This document shows positions 12,092 through 22,696 of a DNA stretch of 64,000 bases, piece after piece. Source of the stretch: Anaspis maculata. Taxonomy: Eukaryota > Arthropoda > Insecta > Coleoptera > Scraptiidae. Both the position numbers and the translations under genes were made by a program. The stretch spans positions 100,966,836 to 101,030,835 of the forward strand of contig OX421962.1 in the NCBI GenBank assembly GCA_949128115.1, in the 5' to 3' direction. Every line of letters starts with the position of its first letter. Within the stretch, counting starts at the first letter, position 1. The notes under the pieces are model-generated. The model was not told where the DNA came from, made no database searches, and worked only from the letters and a program-made list of their open reading frames with translations.

Positions 12092-15000
12092 GAATAGTGA
12101 CAACATAGTGAAGTTGTCATTCGTGATAAGTCAATCTTTTCGCGAGTTCGCATAAATCGGCAATTTTGGGGACGTTGGCAGCCTAAATTGAGGCCCTCGA
12201 CATACGTAACAATCGTAGCATAAAATGCCAACACCAAAACGCTGCAACACAGCACCAAGAATGATGTACCCAAGAAAAACCCATAATCACTTGTCACTAC
12301 AGTTAGGAGCAAACCTCAAGATATGCCACATCAATATAGAAGGTATTTCGGCTTCAAAGAGTGAATTCCTCGGTCGATTGATGCGTGACGAAGATGTCGA
12401 CGTGATTGCCATTCAGGAAACCCATTCCAAATCAGACGAAAACTTGAAGAAAAGGGGAGATATTCCTGGTTACAAACTCATTGATGCTATACACAGTAAC
12501 ATTCACGGTGTAGCAACATATGTTAAATTGGACATTGATGCAGAGGTCGTATCGAAAAAACACACTAACAACCTACATGTCCTCACAGTCAAGATAGGTG
12601 AAATCAATGTTGTTAATGTTTATAAACCACCGAGTATCGCCTGGCCGAATAATGTGTTGGATGTCTACCCCCATCCCACGTTGTACGTTGGAGATTTTAA
12701 TTCCCACCATCAATCCTGGGGCTACGAACACAATGATCACAACGGTGACTTCCTAAACGATTGGTTGTCAAATAATAACCTCGAACTATGCTACAGTGCG
12801 AAAGATAAGGGAACTTTCAAATCAGCAAGATGGAAAAAAGATTACACACCGGACCTTACAATCGCTACAAGAGACGTTTCAGGAGAAAATAACTTCAATT
12901 AACGACACATTCTCAAACCCTTCCCAAGAAGTCAGCATTCCCCTGTCTTGATCCATTATGGGGTTCAAGTGCCTTTGGTGATGTCAGTACCAAAATCAAG
13001 ATGGAATTTCCGTAAAGCCAACTGGGAATCGTTCTCACAAGATCTCGACCATGTCATACAGTTAATTCCTTCTACACCTGAATCATATGACAGATTCACA
13101 AAAGCGATTATTGCTGCTGCTAAGCGACATATCCCACGAGGATTTCGGAAAAATTACATTCCCGGATGGAGTAAAAAATGTGACGATCTATACAAGGAAT
13201 ATAATCTAACTCAAGATAAAGAAACAGCGTCCGAAATACTCAACCAATTGAATAAAGAACGGAAGAAGAAGTGGGAAGAAACAGTTGAATCCATTAATTT
13301 CACACATTCTAGTCGTAAAGCGTGGAAACTTTTGAAAAAATTAGGTTCCGATACATCGACGTCAACCATCGCATCTCATAAAATAACACCTAATGAAATA
13401 GCGACACGCTTGAAATCCATTTCTAAAACTGATATGCCAAAAGACCATCGAGGGAAATTAAAGGAAGCCGTCCATAAGAAGAGAAGAACACTTGAAGCGA
13501 ACGTCAATTTTTCAAGTCCCTTCACGTTACAAGAACTCGAATATTCCCTTCGAAGCATCAAAAATGGTAAAGCGGCCGGACTAGACTGCATATATGGCGA
13601 ATTCTTAATCCATGCAGGACTACAAGTTAAAAAGTGGCTTATAACTCTCTTCAATAACATCCTCAACACCGGTAGCCTCCCAAAGATCTTCAAGAAAACA
13701 CAAGTTATAGCTATACCAAAACCCGGGAAAGACTGTACTGAAGCTGCCCATTATAGACCAATCTCCTTGCTATGTGTTCCTTATAAATTACTAGAGAGAA
13801 TGATCCTGGAACGTGTCCTGCCAAAAATCGAAGAAGTGACCCCATCATTTCAAGCTGGATTTCGTAAAAACCGGAATTGTACTGAACAAGTAATGGCGCT
13901 CTGTACCCACATCGAGTCTGGTTTTCAACGGCAACTGAAAACAGGAGCAGTCTTTGTTGACTTGACCGCGGCCTATGACACTGTTGGACGTGAAAATCTC
14001 ATGGTAAAAATTATGGAGGTTATTCCCTGCGCCAAACTATGTCAATTACTGAACAACATGCTTTCAAATCGCTACTTCCGAGTCTGTTTGGACAATAAAA
14101 CCAGTAGATGGCGCAGATTGAATGATGGTCTTCCACAAGGCAGCGTACTAGCTCCAGCTCTATTTAACCTGTATGTCTCGGACATCCCTGTACTACAATC
14201 CAAGATTTTCCAATACGCGGATGATATAGTGGTTGCAAAACAAGAGAGAAGTCTGGTGGAATGTGAGAGAATTCTGGAAGATGATCTGAGAACTCTGAAT
14301 ACGTATTTTAGGAGCAAACAACTGAGACCGAGCTTGACCAAAACAGAAACATGTGCATTCCATCTGAACAACAAAGAAGCCCATCGTCAACTTCAAATAG
14401 ATAGCGAAGGCGTTCAGCTGCCCTATAATGTTCATCCAAAGTACCTAGGTGTAACGTTGGATCGCACACTGTCATTTAGACCTCACCTTGAGAAAACAGC
14501 GATGAAGATCAATGCCAGAGTGAATATTATACAAAAGTTGGCTGGATCGAATTGGGGTTCAGACGCCCAAACGCTGCGCATTGCATCACTAGCACTCGTT
14601 TATTCTGCTGCTGAATATTGTGCTCCAGTTTGGCTTCACAGTAGTCACACTCACAAAATTGATACACAACTTCATAAAGCAATGCGAATAATATCTGGCG
14701 CAGTCAAATCAACACCCTTACCATGGCTCCCAGTGCTGTCAAACATCGCTCCCCCTCAACTTAGACGCGAGGCTTCAGCAGTCCGTGAACTGAAGAAATG
14801 CCGTTCATTCGAGAACTCATCACTTTATGAAGAACTTCAAAGTTTACCAGAAACGAGACTCAAGTCGAGAATACCACAATTTGACAACACAGACGATTTT
14901 GATATCAAAGAAAAATGGAAAGAAGTTTGGGACAATTCTGAGGTCACAAATAAATACTTAGTCAACGATCCGACCACAACTCTTCCTGGATTTGATCTTC

Positions 15001-15307
15001 GGCGTAAAGAATGGGTATCCCTGAATCGTTTCCGGACAACTCACGGTAAATGTGCGTATCACATGCACAAATGGGGCTTCCTTGACTCACCATCATGCGA
15101 TTGCGGTGCAGCCGAACAGACGACTTCACACATTATTTCCGAATGCCCTATACGGAAATTCGTCCCTGGCCTTCCCACTCTACATACAGCTGCTCCTGAG
15201 GCAGTCCAATATTTAAGACATCTGGACATTGAATTATGAGTTTTTCAAGCACTAGATATACATACCTACTTAATCATTATTCTTGTATTGTTATACGAAA
15301 TAAAAAA
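12092..15307 (+). mobile_element. Non-LTR retrotransposon (LINE), about 3.2 kb
   Basis: An AACCAACCGGT repeat stands at both ends (12081-12091 and 15308-15318) as an 11-bp target-site duplication, or 9 bp if the As are counted as tail. The 3' end is AATAAAAAAAA just before the right duplication. A 5' leader of about 130 bp precedes the coding frame. There is one long frame for endonuclease and reverse transcriptase and no separate ORF1. The clear duplication and mostly open frame imply a recent insertion. The clade is Jockey/CR1-like by general look of the reverse transcriptase and Cys-rich tail. Confidence 0.9.
12225..15239 (+). pseudogene. LINE endonuclease-reverse transcriptase, one in-frame stop
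   Basis: One reading frame runs from ATG 12225 to TGA 15239, broken only by TAA at 12900-12902; the frame is the same on both sides, so a single substitution could account for it. The first 225 codons are an APE-type endonuclease with IQETHS, NVYKPPS, VGDFNSHHQSWG and PDLTIA; its last motif SQHSPV lies just after the stop. Reverse transcriptase motifs follow: IPKPGKD, YRPISLL, QAGFRKNRNCTEQV, FVDLTAAYDTV, LPQGSVLAPALFNLYVSDIP and the catalytic YADD. The C-terminus has a CDCG...H...ECP zinc-type tail common in such elements. A methionine or TTG after the stop near 12948 is not a natural start. Confidence 0.9.
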
Positions 15308-15347
15308 AACCAACCGGTTAGAAAAAGTTACTCGCTCGAAAAAGACT

Positions 15348-15720
15348 ATTGTGTTAGCCGCATGAGTCTTTTCGACAGACGCATGCTTTCGGACGCATGT
15401 GTCTGCACTGTGGACGCATGCATTACCAGACACTTGCGTCAGCATAACGGACATAAGGGTCTGGACGCATACGTCTGTCGTCTGTAGTGTGCCCACATTG
15501 GTATGTGAACGCAAGCGCCCGCTTGGGAGGCATAAGTGTCTGGACGAATGCATCCGTAGTTTAGACACACATTGTGTTAGACGCATGAACCTTTTCGACT
15601 GACGCGTGCGTTCGAACGCATTGTCTGCACTGCATTACCAGACACATGCGTCAGCTAGCGCACACAAGGGTCTGGACACATGCGTCTACAGAGGAGTCAT
15701 GGACGCAAATCGTTTGACGG
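15348..15720. repeat. Degenerate GGACGCATGCGTCT-type repeats
   Basis: Many near-palindromic 10-14 bp words built on GACGCATGCGTC and TCTGGACGCAT recur in both directions across the block. The right copy of the 85-bp direct repeat (15488-15572) lies inside. Words of this sort are subterminal repeats of DNA transposons in other systems; here that is inference. Positions 15721-16070 beyond it hold nothing recognisable. Confidence 0.55.
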
Positions 15721-16074
15721 GAAAGGTAATAATTTACAAGTTGTTCAGATAAAAAACGAAAATTTACAAGGATGAAGCTCTTTTATTGGTCTATTTTATT
15801 CAGTACCTATGTCATTCTACGTTAAATTCTGCATCGATCTACCAAATTTCGCCAACTGCCGAATTTATTTCCGGTTAGAACCTATTTTGACTGGACTAAT
15901 AATTTTGTAGCATTCTTCATGTACCTAGGTATAGTGTCTCTGATGAATGACATCAGATTTTGAAGAAAAAAAATAATAGAATGACTTATTTTTCAACATC
16001 AGAAACTCGAATAGTATATAGTTTTGAGTAGGTAGGTACGATCATACTGTATTCTTTTCGTAAATGAGCTGACA

Positions 16075-16425
16075 ACCGAATCGGTTTTGAAACCCGGCTA
16101 CGAAAGCCGCGGTTTTGATGATAGCTGAAAGAGGCTATCGGCTTTCGGAGGTCGGTATTCGGAGCCGGCTTACAATCCCGGTTTTCGGAGCCGCCGGCTT
16201 TCAGCACCGGTTGTCGAAGCGGTTATCAGCACCGCGGTTTTTGAAACCGGGCTTCCAATTCCGGTTTTCGGAGCGGTTTTCGGAGCCGCCGGCTTTCAAC
16301 ATCGGTTTTCAAAGCGGTTATCACCACCGGTTTTTAAAACCGGCTTCCAATACCGGTTTTCGGAGCGACTTTTCAATGCCGGTATTACCGAAACCGGCAT
16401 TCGACAAAAACGGTAGGTACCTATA
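16075..16425. repeat. CCGG-rich minisatellite, about 95-bp higher-order period
   Basis: Short words such as ACCGGTTTTCGGAGC and CCGGCTTTCA recur every 12-25 bp. The larger unit starting CCGCCGGCTTTCA appears at 16191 and again at 16286, a 95-bp step, and both copies run through AAGCGGTTATCA and GGCTTCCAA. It is markedly GC-richer than its surroundings. It leaves an open frame of 117 codons on + that is repetitive and not a credible gene. Confidence 0.75.
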
Positions 16426-16442
16426 CCTACACCGAAATCTGT

Positions 16443-18390
16443 CACGGTTCGGCCAAAGTCGAAAATGACAAAAAAAATTGTCCACGAATTTTGATACGTG
16501 CAAGTGGTTACTCACATGTTTTTATCTAAAAAAACCGTTGTACCAAAACTGTATCATTGTTAGTTTTTGATTTTTCTCAAAAAACGAAAGTTATGTGTCA
16601 TTTGATAATGATTATCGCCCTCATCCCCAATTCAGCTAATCAGAACAGCCGAATATGACACACGTGACTCAGTTTAAGCTATCGATTATTGCATACTAGC
16701 AAGTGAAAAGAGTACACTAGGTAAAAGCACCATACTAGGGTGATTCAAAATTTTTGAGTTAGGATTTTATGATGATTTTTTCAACTGGCTGGGAATTAAT
16801 CAAACAAAACGGTTTTCCTTTTACTATGGCAAGCTTTCAGTCACCTCTCCAACATATCAAATGTCCTCATCTCTGGGACTGCTACAAATCAGTATACAGG
16901 GTGAAAGTTTATTATTATTCTTCACTTTCTCTCCTTCTTTCAGTTTAATTTGTTGAATTTATTTGATTTAAATCTGTGAATAAAAACGCAGCTCTAGAAA
17001 AACTCTATATATTTGATGAATATGTTTGACTAGAAACTCTTGAGTTGTAAAAAGAACCATTCGCAGTTGTTGTGTGAGCCGATTTCACCAAGAAAAAAAA
17101 TGTAAACGTGAAAAAGACTTCCCACCCTGTAAATTAAAATGCATCAGTTACAGGGATGTATTATTTTTATATGTTTAGTATGACATCATAAGCTTGCAAA
17201 AGAACTAGAACTGGCCTCAATCTAGATCAATCCCACCAAGAGAAAAATTTAGGATCAAAAATACTTTTTACCTTGTAACTTGATACACAGCAGTTGCTGG
17301 GTGGTATATTATTGATATATTTATTGGCAGAACATAATAGTCTACAAAACTAGCCAAAAACCGTTTTTCCCAGTTATCAGTCTCTCAAGAAAGAAAGCAA
17401 GTAAAGAAAAATAATAAACTTCCACCCTGTATACTGCTTTGTGGCAGTCCCAGAGATGAGCACTTTTGATATGTTGAAGTCCCCTCTTCTGCTGTGTATC
17501 AAGTTACAAGGTAAAAAGTATTTCTGATCTTGAATTTTTTCTTGGTGGGATTGATCTAGATTGAGGCCAGTTCTAGTTCTTTTGCAAGCTTATGATGTCA
17601 TACTAAACATATGAAAATGATAGTTCTAGTTCTTTTGCAAGCTTATGATGTCATACTAAACATATAAAAATGATACATCTCTGTAACTGATGCATTTCAA
17701 TTTACAGGGTGGGAAGTCTTTTTTACGTTTACATTTTTTTTCTTGGTGAAATCGGCTCACACAACAACTGCGAATGGTTCTTTTGACAACTCAAGAGTTT
17801 CTAGTCAAACATATTCATCAAATATATAGAGTTTTCCTATAGCTGCGTTTTTATTCACAAATTGAAATCAAATAAATTCAACAAATTAAACTGAAAGAAG
17901 GAGAGAAAGTGAAGAATAATAATAAACTTTCACCCTGTATACTGATTTGTAGCAGTCCCAGAGATGAGGACATTTGATATGTTGGAGGAGACTGAAAGCT
18001 TGTCATAGTAAAAAGAAACCGTTTTTGTTTGATTAATTCCCAGCCAGTTGAAAGAATCATCATAAAATCCTAACTCAAAAATTTTGAATCACCCTAGTAT
18101 GGTGCTTTTACCTAGTGTGCTCTTTTCACTTGCTAGTATGCAATAATCGATAGCTTAAACTGAGTCACGTGTGTCATATTCGGCTGTTCTGATTAGCTGA
18201 ATTGGGCATGTGGGCGATAATCATTATCAAATGACACATAACTTTCGTTTTTTGAGAAAAATCAAAAACTAACAATGATACAATTTTGGTACAACGGTTT
18301 TTTCAGATGAAAACATGTGAATAACCACTTGCACGTATCAAAATTCGTGGACAATTTTTTTTTGTCATTTTCGACTTTGGCCGAACCGTG
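16443..18390. repeat. Long palindrome, about 1.95 kb
   Basis: Outer ends CACGGTTCGGCCAAAGTCGA (16443) and its complement (to 18390) pair, followed by near-continuous pairing: ATCATTGTTAGTTTTTGATT, AGGGTGATTCAAAATTTTTG (16738 against 18097) and CTTTTTACCTTGTAACTTGA (17266 against 17519). A loop of about 190 bp (17296-17489) remains and itself contains a third copy of an arm segment with CCACCCTGTATAC. The arms are among the best matched in the window. Confidence 0.9.
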
Positions 18391-20519
18391 CTGTATGATC
18401 AAAAACTTTTCTACTTGCGGTAGGCTTAGGGTTGCCAGATCTCATATATTTGGTATGAGACTCATATATTTCAACAAGATCTCATACCTCATACCACACA
18501 TCAAATATATGAGCAAATCTCATATATTTCCAGCTATTAGCTGTTTCAGACATAATTTTGTTAATTTTCATTATATTTTTTTTATTTTTGCGCTGCAATT
18601 CAAGCATAACAATTCTGAACTGGAATGTTATATTCTTTCTCAAGTTGAGAGGATTTTTTTCATCATGAGACACTAATGAACGGATGTCCAGAAGAAGGCA
18701 TCAGCAAAAAAGCTACTGAAAATCGGCAGCTGCAGCTGCAAAATATTTTTGAATATGTCTGTACTTAGTTTTGTGCTTATTATTTTCTAAAAATTACATG
18801 GAAGGGTCGGAATTATTGCCCTGAATGAAGTTATTTTTCTTGACTTGATGAAAGAGAATTTTATCGTTAAATTCATTTAGATTATCTACCCACTTTTTCA
18901 AAGATGAGCAAACTGTTCACTGTTAATTAGGTATAATTATTAGGTATAGGTATATAATGGGGTACTTGCCTAATTTTTTTTTATTGGCTTAATCGATAGT
19001 ATGGTTGAAAATAATGTACCCGTATTTTTTCTTTTTCCTAAATTCCCAAAATTGCGGCCGCAATGCGTGTTTTAAAAATATATTTGTGACGTTCACAAAT
19101 ATATTAGATATAGAACATAGAAGGGCTCTTTTTCCTCGTTGGGTTGGCAATGATATAACGTCGCCAAGGTGCCGTTTTCAAACAACAAGATCTGAGTCTG
19201 ACTGACAACGTCAAACTGCCGACCGTAATTTTTTCCTGTGCCCTTTTTTTGCCTTTGACTGCTTTGATCGAGGCTTTGATCTACGCGGTAAGTACCTACT
19301 CGTTTTGTTCATTTCTTGTTCAACCTAACTAGTCTCTTTCTTTAGTCTTCAGTGCTGTCCACCTAAAAGCCTTTCGAATGTTTGTCACCCGTGCTCTGAC
19401 CTGGCTGACCCTCGGCTTCATTTCGGACATCAGTGTTCCTGCTCCCCACATTTTATTTGGAGATCCATCGCGTCCTCCCCACATGGATCTCTTGTAGCTC
19501 TTAAATATTACCTATCCGGAATTGTATGCTAATGATGAACCTATAAAAGCTCACTGTTCATTCTCAGCCTCTTATTTCTGTGCTATTGGTGATCCTCCAG
19601 ATTTTCCCCTGGAAATAAATTATCTCGACTGAGACAGTGTTATAAGAGGTTCCTGGAGTCAGTTTCTTCGAAACCTTGGTCGACTTTATTGTCTAAATGC
19701 TCATGGTAAGAGAATTCGATAGGAAACCGGTTTTGCGATAGCATGTTCAAAATGACAGTGTCACAGTGACATCCCTGACATTCTTGATTATTTCATTGTC
19801 ACACAGTCAGACCAACCCCACTCAAAATCCCTGTCCTGGCGCGAAGCTTTTAGGAGGATTTTTCAAATTCGTTTTTTTCTGTAGAAAACGACGGGATTTT
19901 TGTGAAATTCTCAGTAGAGTCCCCTTATCACTTATACTAGCAACCAAAATTATTTCCAGCTGAATCTATTCCATTGGCAAGTACCCCATTATAGAGGTAG
20001 GTAGTTAGTATAGATCTTCTCATATAGGCGGTTCCCTCTTGCTCGCAGCTCGTGCGCAGGTCTTCAAGTATACAAGCTCACTGGTTTAATTGGCTGTTTA
20101 ACCGGGAGCACTTTATCGATCGGGCTGGTTGGGGTTGGGGTTGGCGATGGCGCCAATATAGGTGAACCTGCGAGGACCCCAGGCAAAATTAGGACTTTAT
20201 AAAATTTCATTAGATTTTCAAATTGTTTATTTTTTATTTATCTTTTTTACGGAATGTTTATTGTGATGTGGATCTGGATAGTCATAATAAAAAAATTGAC
20301 CTCATATATTTTTTGCTAATCTCATATATATTTCTCAGGTGTCTCATATATATGATTCAAAAAAATCTGGCAACCCTAGGTAGGCTGTGGCCTACACCTG
20401 TGGCCTGGTCAAAATCAGCCTCGTTTGCACAGATGCTCGTTTGCCTGCCAATGCCAATGGCAGACCCCAGACCACAGACCACAGCCTACCTAGAGGAGGA
20501 AAGTTTTTGATCATACGGT
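18385..20519. mobile_element. TIR element, 2.1 kb, with nested insert
   Basis: The left end (ACCGTGCTGTATGATCAAAA) and the right end (TTTTGATCATACGGT, to 20519) pair, and farther in AGGGTTGCCAGAT (18429) pairs with ATCTGGCAACCCT (20366-20378). Both ends carry runs of the CTCATATAT word. A small hairpin (AGGCTGTGGCC against GGACCACAGCCT type words) lies at 20383-20493. The left end overlaps the end of the neighbouring palindrome. Confidence 0.6.
18953..19993. mobile_element. Nested TIR element, about 1.04 kb
   Basis: ATAATGGGGTACTTGCC at 18953 and its complement at 19977-19993 are perfect 17-bp ends; a second patch (ATTGGCTTAATCGATAGTAT against its diverged partner near 19950) extends the TIR. 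Inside, about 19490-19690 has a stretch reading like decayed protein coding on +, with stops, that I could not identify. Confidence 0.6.
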
Positions 20520-21138
20520 ACTTCACGCTATCGTTGGTTTTTCCCTTATACCGTTTTTCCATAAGAATTTAGAACAATAATCTTTTTATGATCTTAATAA
20601 CTTACCTCCCTTGCTTGCCATTTCTACACTATTTTTCCTGTGATTGTGTTATTTTTCACTATGTAGGTTACTCGGTGTAGGTTATTCGCCTGGAAGAAAG
20701 TGAAAATGACCTTGGTCTTCAGCAATCATGTTAAGAGTCGACCATTTTGTATTCTATGACTCGTTCTATAATGCAAATAAAATAAATAGCCAGGGCAAAG
20801 GCGCTAGCCAGTTTAATTTTTGATATTCTCTGTTTCTCCCTTCTGATATTTCATTAGGCCTAGACTTGTTACTGACTTGTGGTGGAGTGGTGGGCATAGA
20901 CGGTGGGCGGGCAGTAGGTTATTGTTATTGTTATTAGTGTTATTACTATATTTATATTGGTATGTGTAATGTGTATGTGGTAAGTGGTACGCTCTCCTCA
21001 AAAATCTGTTGAAATTTGAATTTGGCGCCTTTCGCAATACCAACTTTTCAAATAGAAAGTCACAAGGCAGCCGCCAAATTCAAATCAAATGACAGGAGAG
21101 ACGTCAACAAAGAAACCTAACCTCAATAAAAACGAAAA
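20520..21138. other. Upstream region of RAD1, with short microsatellite
   Basis: No gene is supported. A TTATTG/TTATTA microsatellite lies at about 20920-20950, and it produces an asparagine-run frame on - that I reject. The last 100 bp hold the likely RAD1 promoter and 5' leader; no TATA box is obvious. Confidence 0.5.
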
Positions 21139-22047
21139 ATGATGTTTTCAGCTGAAATGATGGATTTTCGCTTAGTCTACAACGTCTTGAGGTCAATAAG
21201 CTTTCACGAGGTTCCAAAATTCGACACACGTCCCTGAAATATATCACACTAAAATAATACACTTTCAGTACGCGATAGTACGACCGCTCAAGGAAGGGTT
21301 AAAATTCACTTTGGAAGAAGTCAAAAGCACGGAAACCTCAGCCTACATCCCGACAGACTTGTTCACTAGCTACCACATTAAAGACGAAGACGCCGAAATT
21401 CTTTTCAAAATCAGCATGAAAGTCTTCACGGAATGCTTGAACATTTACGGAGATGAAGGAAATCCCTCCCTCAAGCTGTCGTACAGGGGCCTCGGTGCGC
21501 CGCTGAAACTCGTCGTTAAGAATAATGAAGAGAACATAACTGTAGATTGTGAAATCAAAACGATGAATCTGGATGATTTTCTGGACATCAGCTTGGCTGA
21601 AGAGTGCCGATTGAATAAAGTCGTAGTCACTGCCAGTACGCTCCTCGAAATGCTGCAGAGGCTCGACAACGCCGCAGAAGAAATCACGCTGGCGCTCGAT
21701 CCGGATCCTCCGTATTTTACTCTGATCACCACTGGAGTTTTTGTATATTTCTCCAAGATTTCAAATTTGCTGTTGATAATCAAGTTCTTATTTCCTAGGG
21801 TGAATCGGAAGTACACATTTCCAAGCAATCAGAATCAGTCACGCTGTTTCAATGCAACAAGAAGACGACATCGAAATATTTATTCGCAAATATCCGTTCG
21901 ATACTGAAAGCAATGAGTTACGCAAGCAAAGTCGCAATTTCAACGGGAGAATCTGGATTGTTAGGTCTGCAGTTGGCTATAACGAATGACGATAAGCAAA
22001 TGTACGTTGAGTATTACGCCACGTCGCAATTTGTGGAGGATGAATAA
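21139..22047 (+). CDS. RAD1: RAD1, checkpoint clamp (9-1-1) subunit
   Basis: RAD1 joins RAD9 and HUS1 in a PCNA-like ring loaded at damaged or stalled DNA in the nucleus, where it promotes ATR/Mei-41 checkpoint signalling. I read three exons: 21139-21210, 21269-21736 and 21799-22047, with GT-AG introns of 58 and 62 bp. Phases close to give 262 residues, against about 280 in vertebrates. Residues 8-30 (FRLVYNVLRSISFHE, then YAIVRP) match the first strand-helix of RAD1; residues near 80-95 (LSYRGLGAPLKLVV) and 170-180 (PPYFTLITTG) match conserved core strands; the end QMYVEYYA matches the VEYY terminus of the family. The first ATG is followed by other in-frame ATGs (21142, 21157, 21160), so the true start may be slightly downstream. 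It converges on the dynein gene 487 bp away. Confidence 0.93.
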
Positions 22048-22534
22048 AACGAGATTTTTAATGTAGACAAATCGAGTAATTTATTTTGTTCCATCCCCCA
22101 CAGATCAACTGTGAGCTGTACAATTTCTTGATTTCCAATTTATAAATGCAAGAATTTAAAAATTCAAAATAAATATTGTATACATTGACGGCACATATGG
22201 TACAAAATTACAGCGTAAAAAAATCTGTTAATCAGAGGTTTAGAGTAAAACGAAAATAAGTTAGCTATTTACATGCAAATTAAGTATGCCGATGGTGCTT
22301 ATGGTTATAAATCTGAGTTTCAAATGATAACAATGATAATAATAAGCACACTTTTTAAGAGAAAAAAGCTCCTTTCGGTGTGTGTCCCATACCGGTTTTT
22401 TTTTGTGTTTAGCAGGAATACCATCTTGTAACTTTTTTTTTCAAATATGTTTTGGGGATAATAAATTAAATTGTTAAGCTACACGATGATAAAGTTACAT
22501 TTTGAATTATTATTGGCTAAAATAAAGACTACGT
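22048..22534. other. Shared 3' region of RAD1 and dynein intermediate chain
   Basis: On +, AATAAA overlaps the RAD1 stop (22043-22048) and recurs at about 22168. On -, TTTATT near 22080 would be an AATAAA for the dynein transcript. The two 3' untranslated regions therefore probably overlap. Confidence 0.5.
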
Positions 22535-22696
22535 TTATCGCAGAGGGGTCGTGGTTATAGAGCCGATGCTCGACAGGGGCGTGTTGGAGACAGAAAAGTT
22601 CAATTTTTCCAGTTCCTCATCAACTTGGTTGTTACGCAGCTCTTGCGTCGTGTACAAGAACTTGTTCCATTCATCGTGTCTCGGATGGGCAAAGTT
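22535..22696 (-). CDS. Dynein intermediate chain exon 10 (terminal)
   Basis: Encodes residues 622-674 and the TAA stop at 22535-22537. It keeps the family's HDEWNKF end-of-propeller motif and then a divergent Ser/Thr-rich tail. Confidence 0.93.
   Translation of the reverse strand, partial: NFAHPRHDEWNKFLYTTQELRNNQVDEELEKLNFSVSNTPLSSIGSITTTPLR

Larger units (their letters stand above)
11010..15347. mobile_element. Older TIR/foldback element, split by a LINE
   Basis: AGTCTTTTTCGAGCGAGTAA at 11010 pairs with its complement ending at 15347, and further patches (ACCGGTTACACTTGGTTATA, GGTTATAAGCGG) pair with CCGCTAATAACCAACCGGTT split across 12074-12091 and 15308-15320. Without the 3.2-kb LINE the element is about 1.1 kb. 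It holds its own hairpin at about 11150-11335, where GCGAAAGTTGCCTAAAAACC faces its complement across a short loop. Confidence 0.65.

Noticed and set aside
12948..15239. Separate reverse-transcriptase gene starting near 12948
   Set aside because: The frame is the same as the upstream endonuclease frame and the break is one TAA, so it is a single interrupted gene.
16115..16468. 117-codon frame over the CCGG minisatellite
   Set aside because: The peptide is only the translation of the repeat array.
20813..21043. - strand frame with an asparagine run
   Set aside because: The Asn run is a translated TTATTG microsatellite and no motif, splice site or start context supports a gene.
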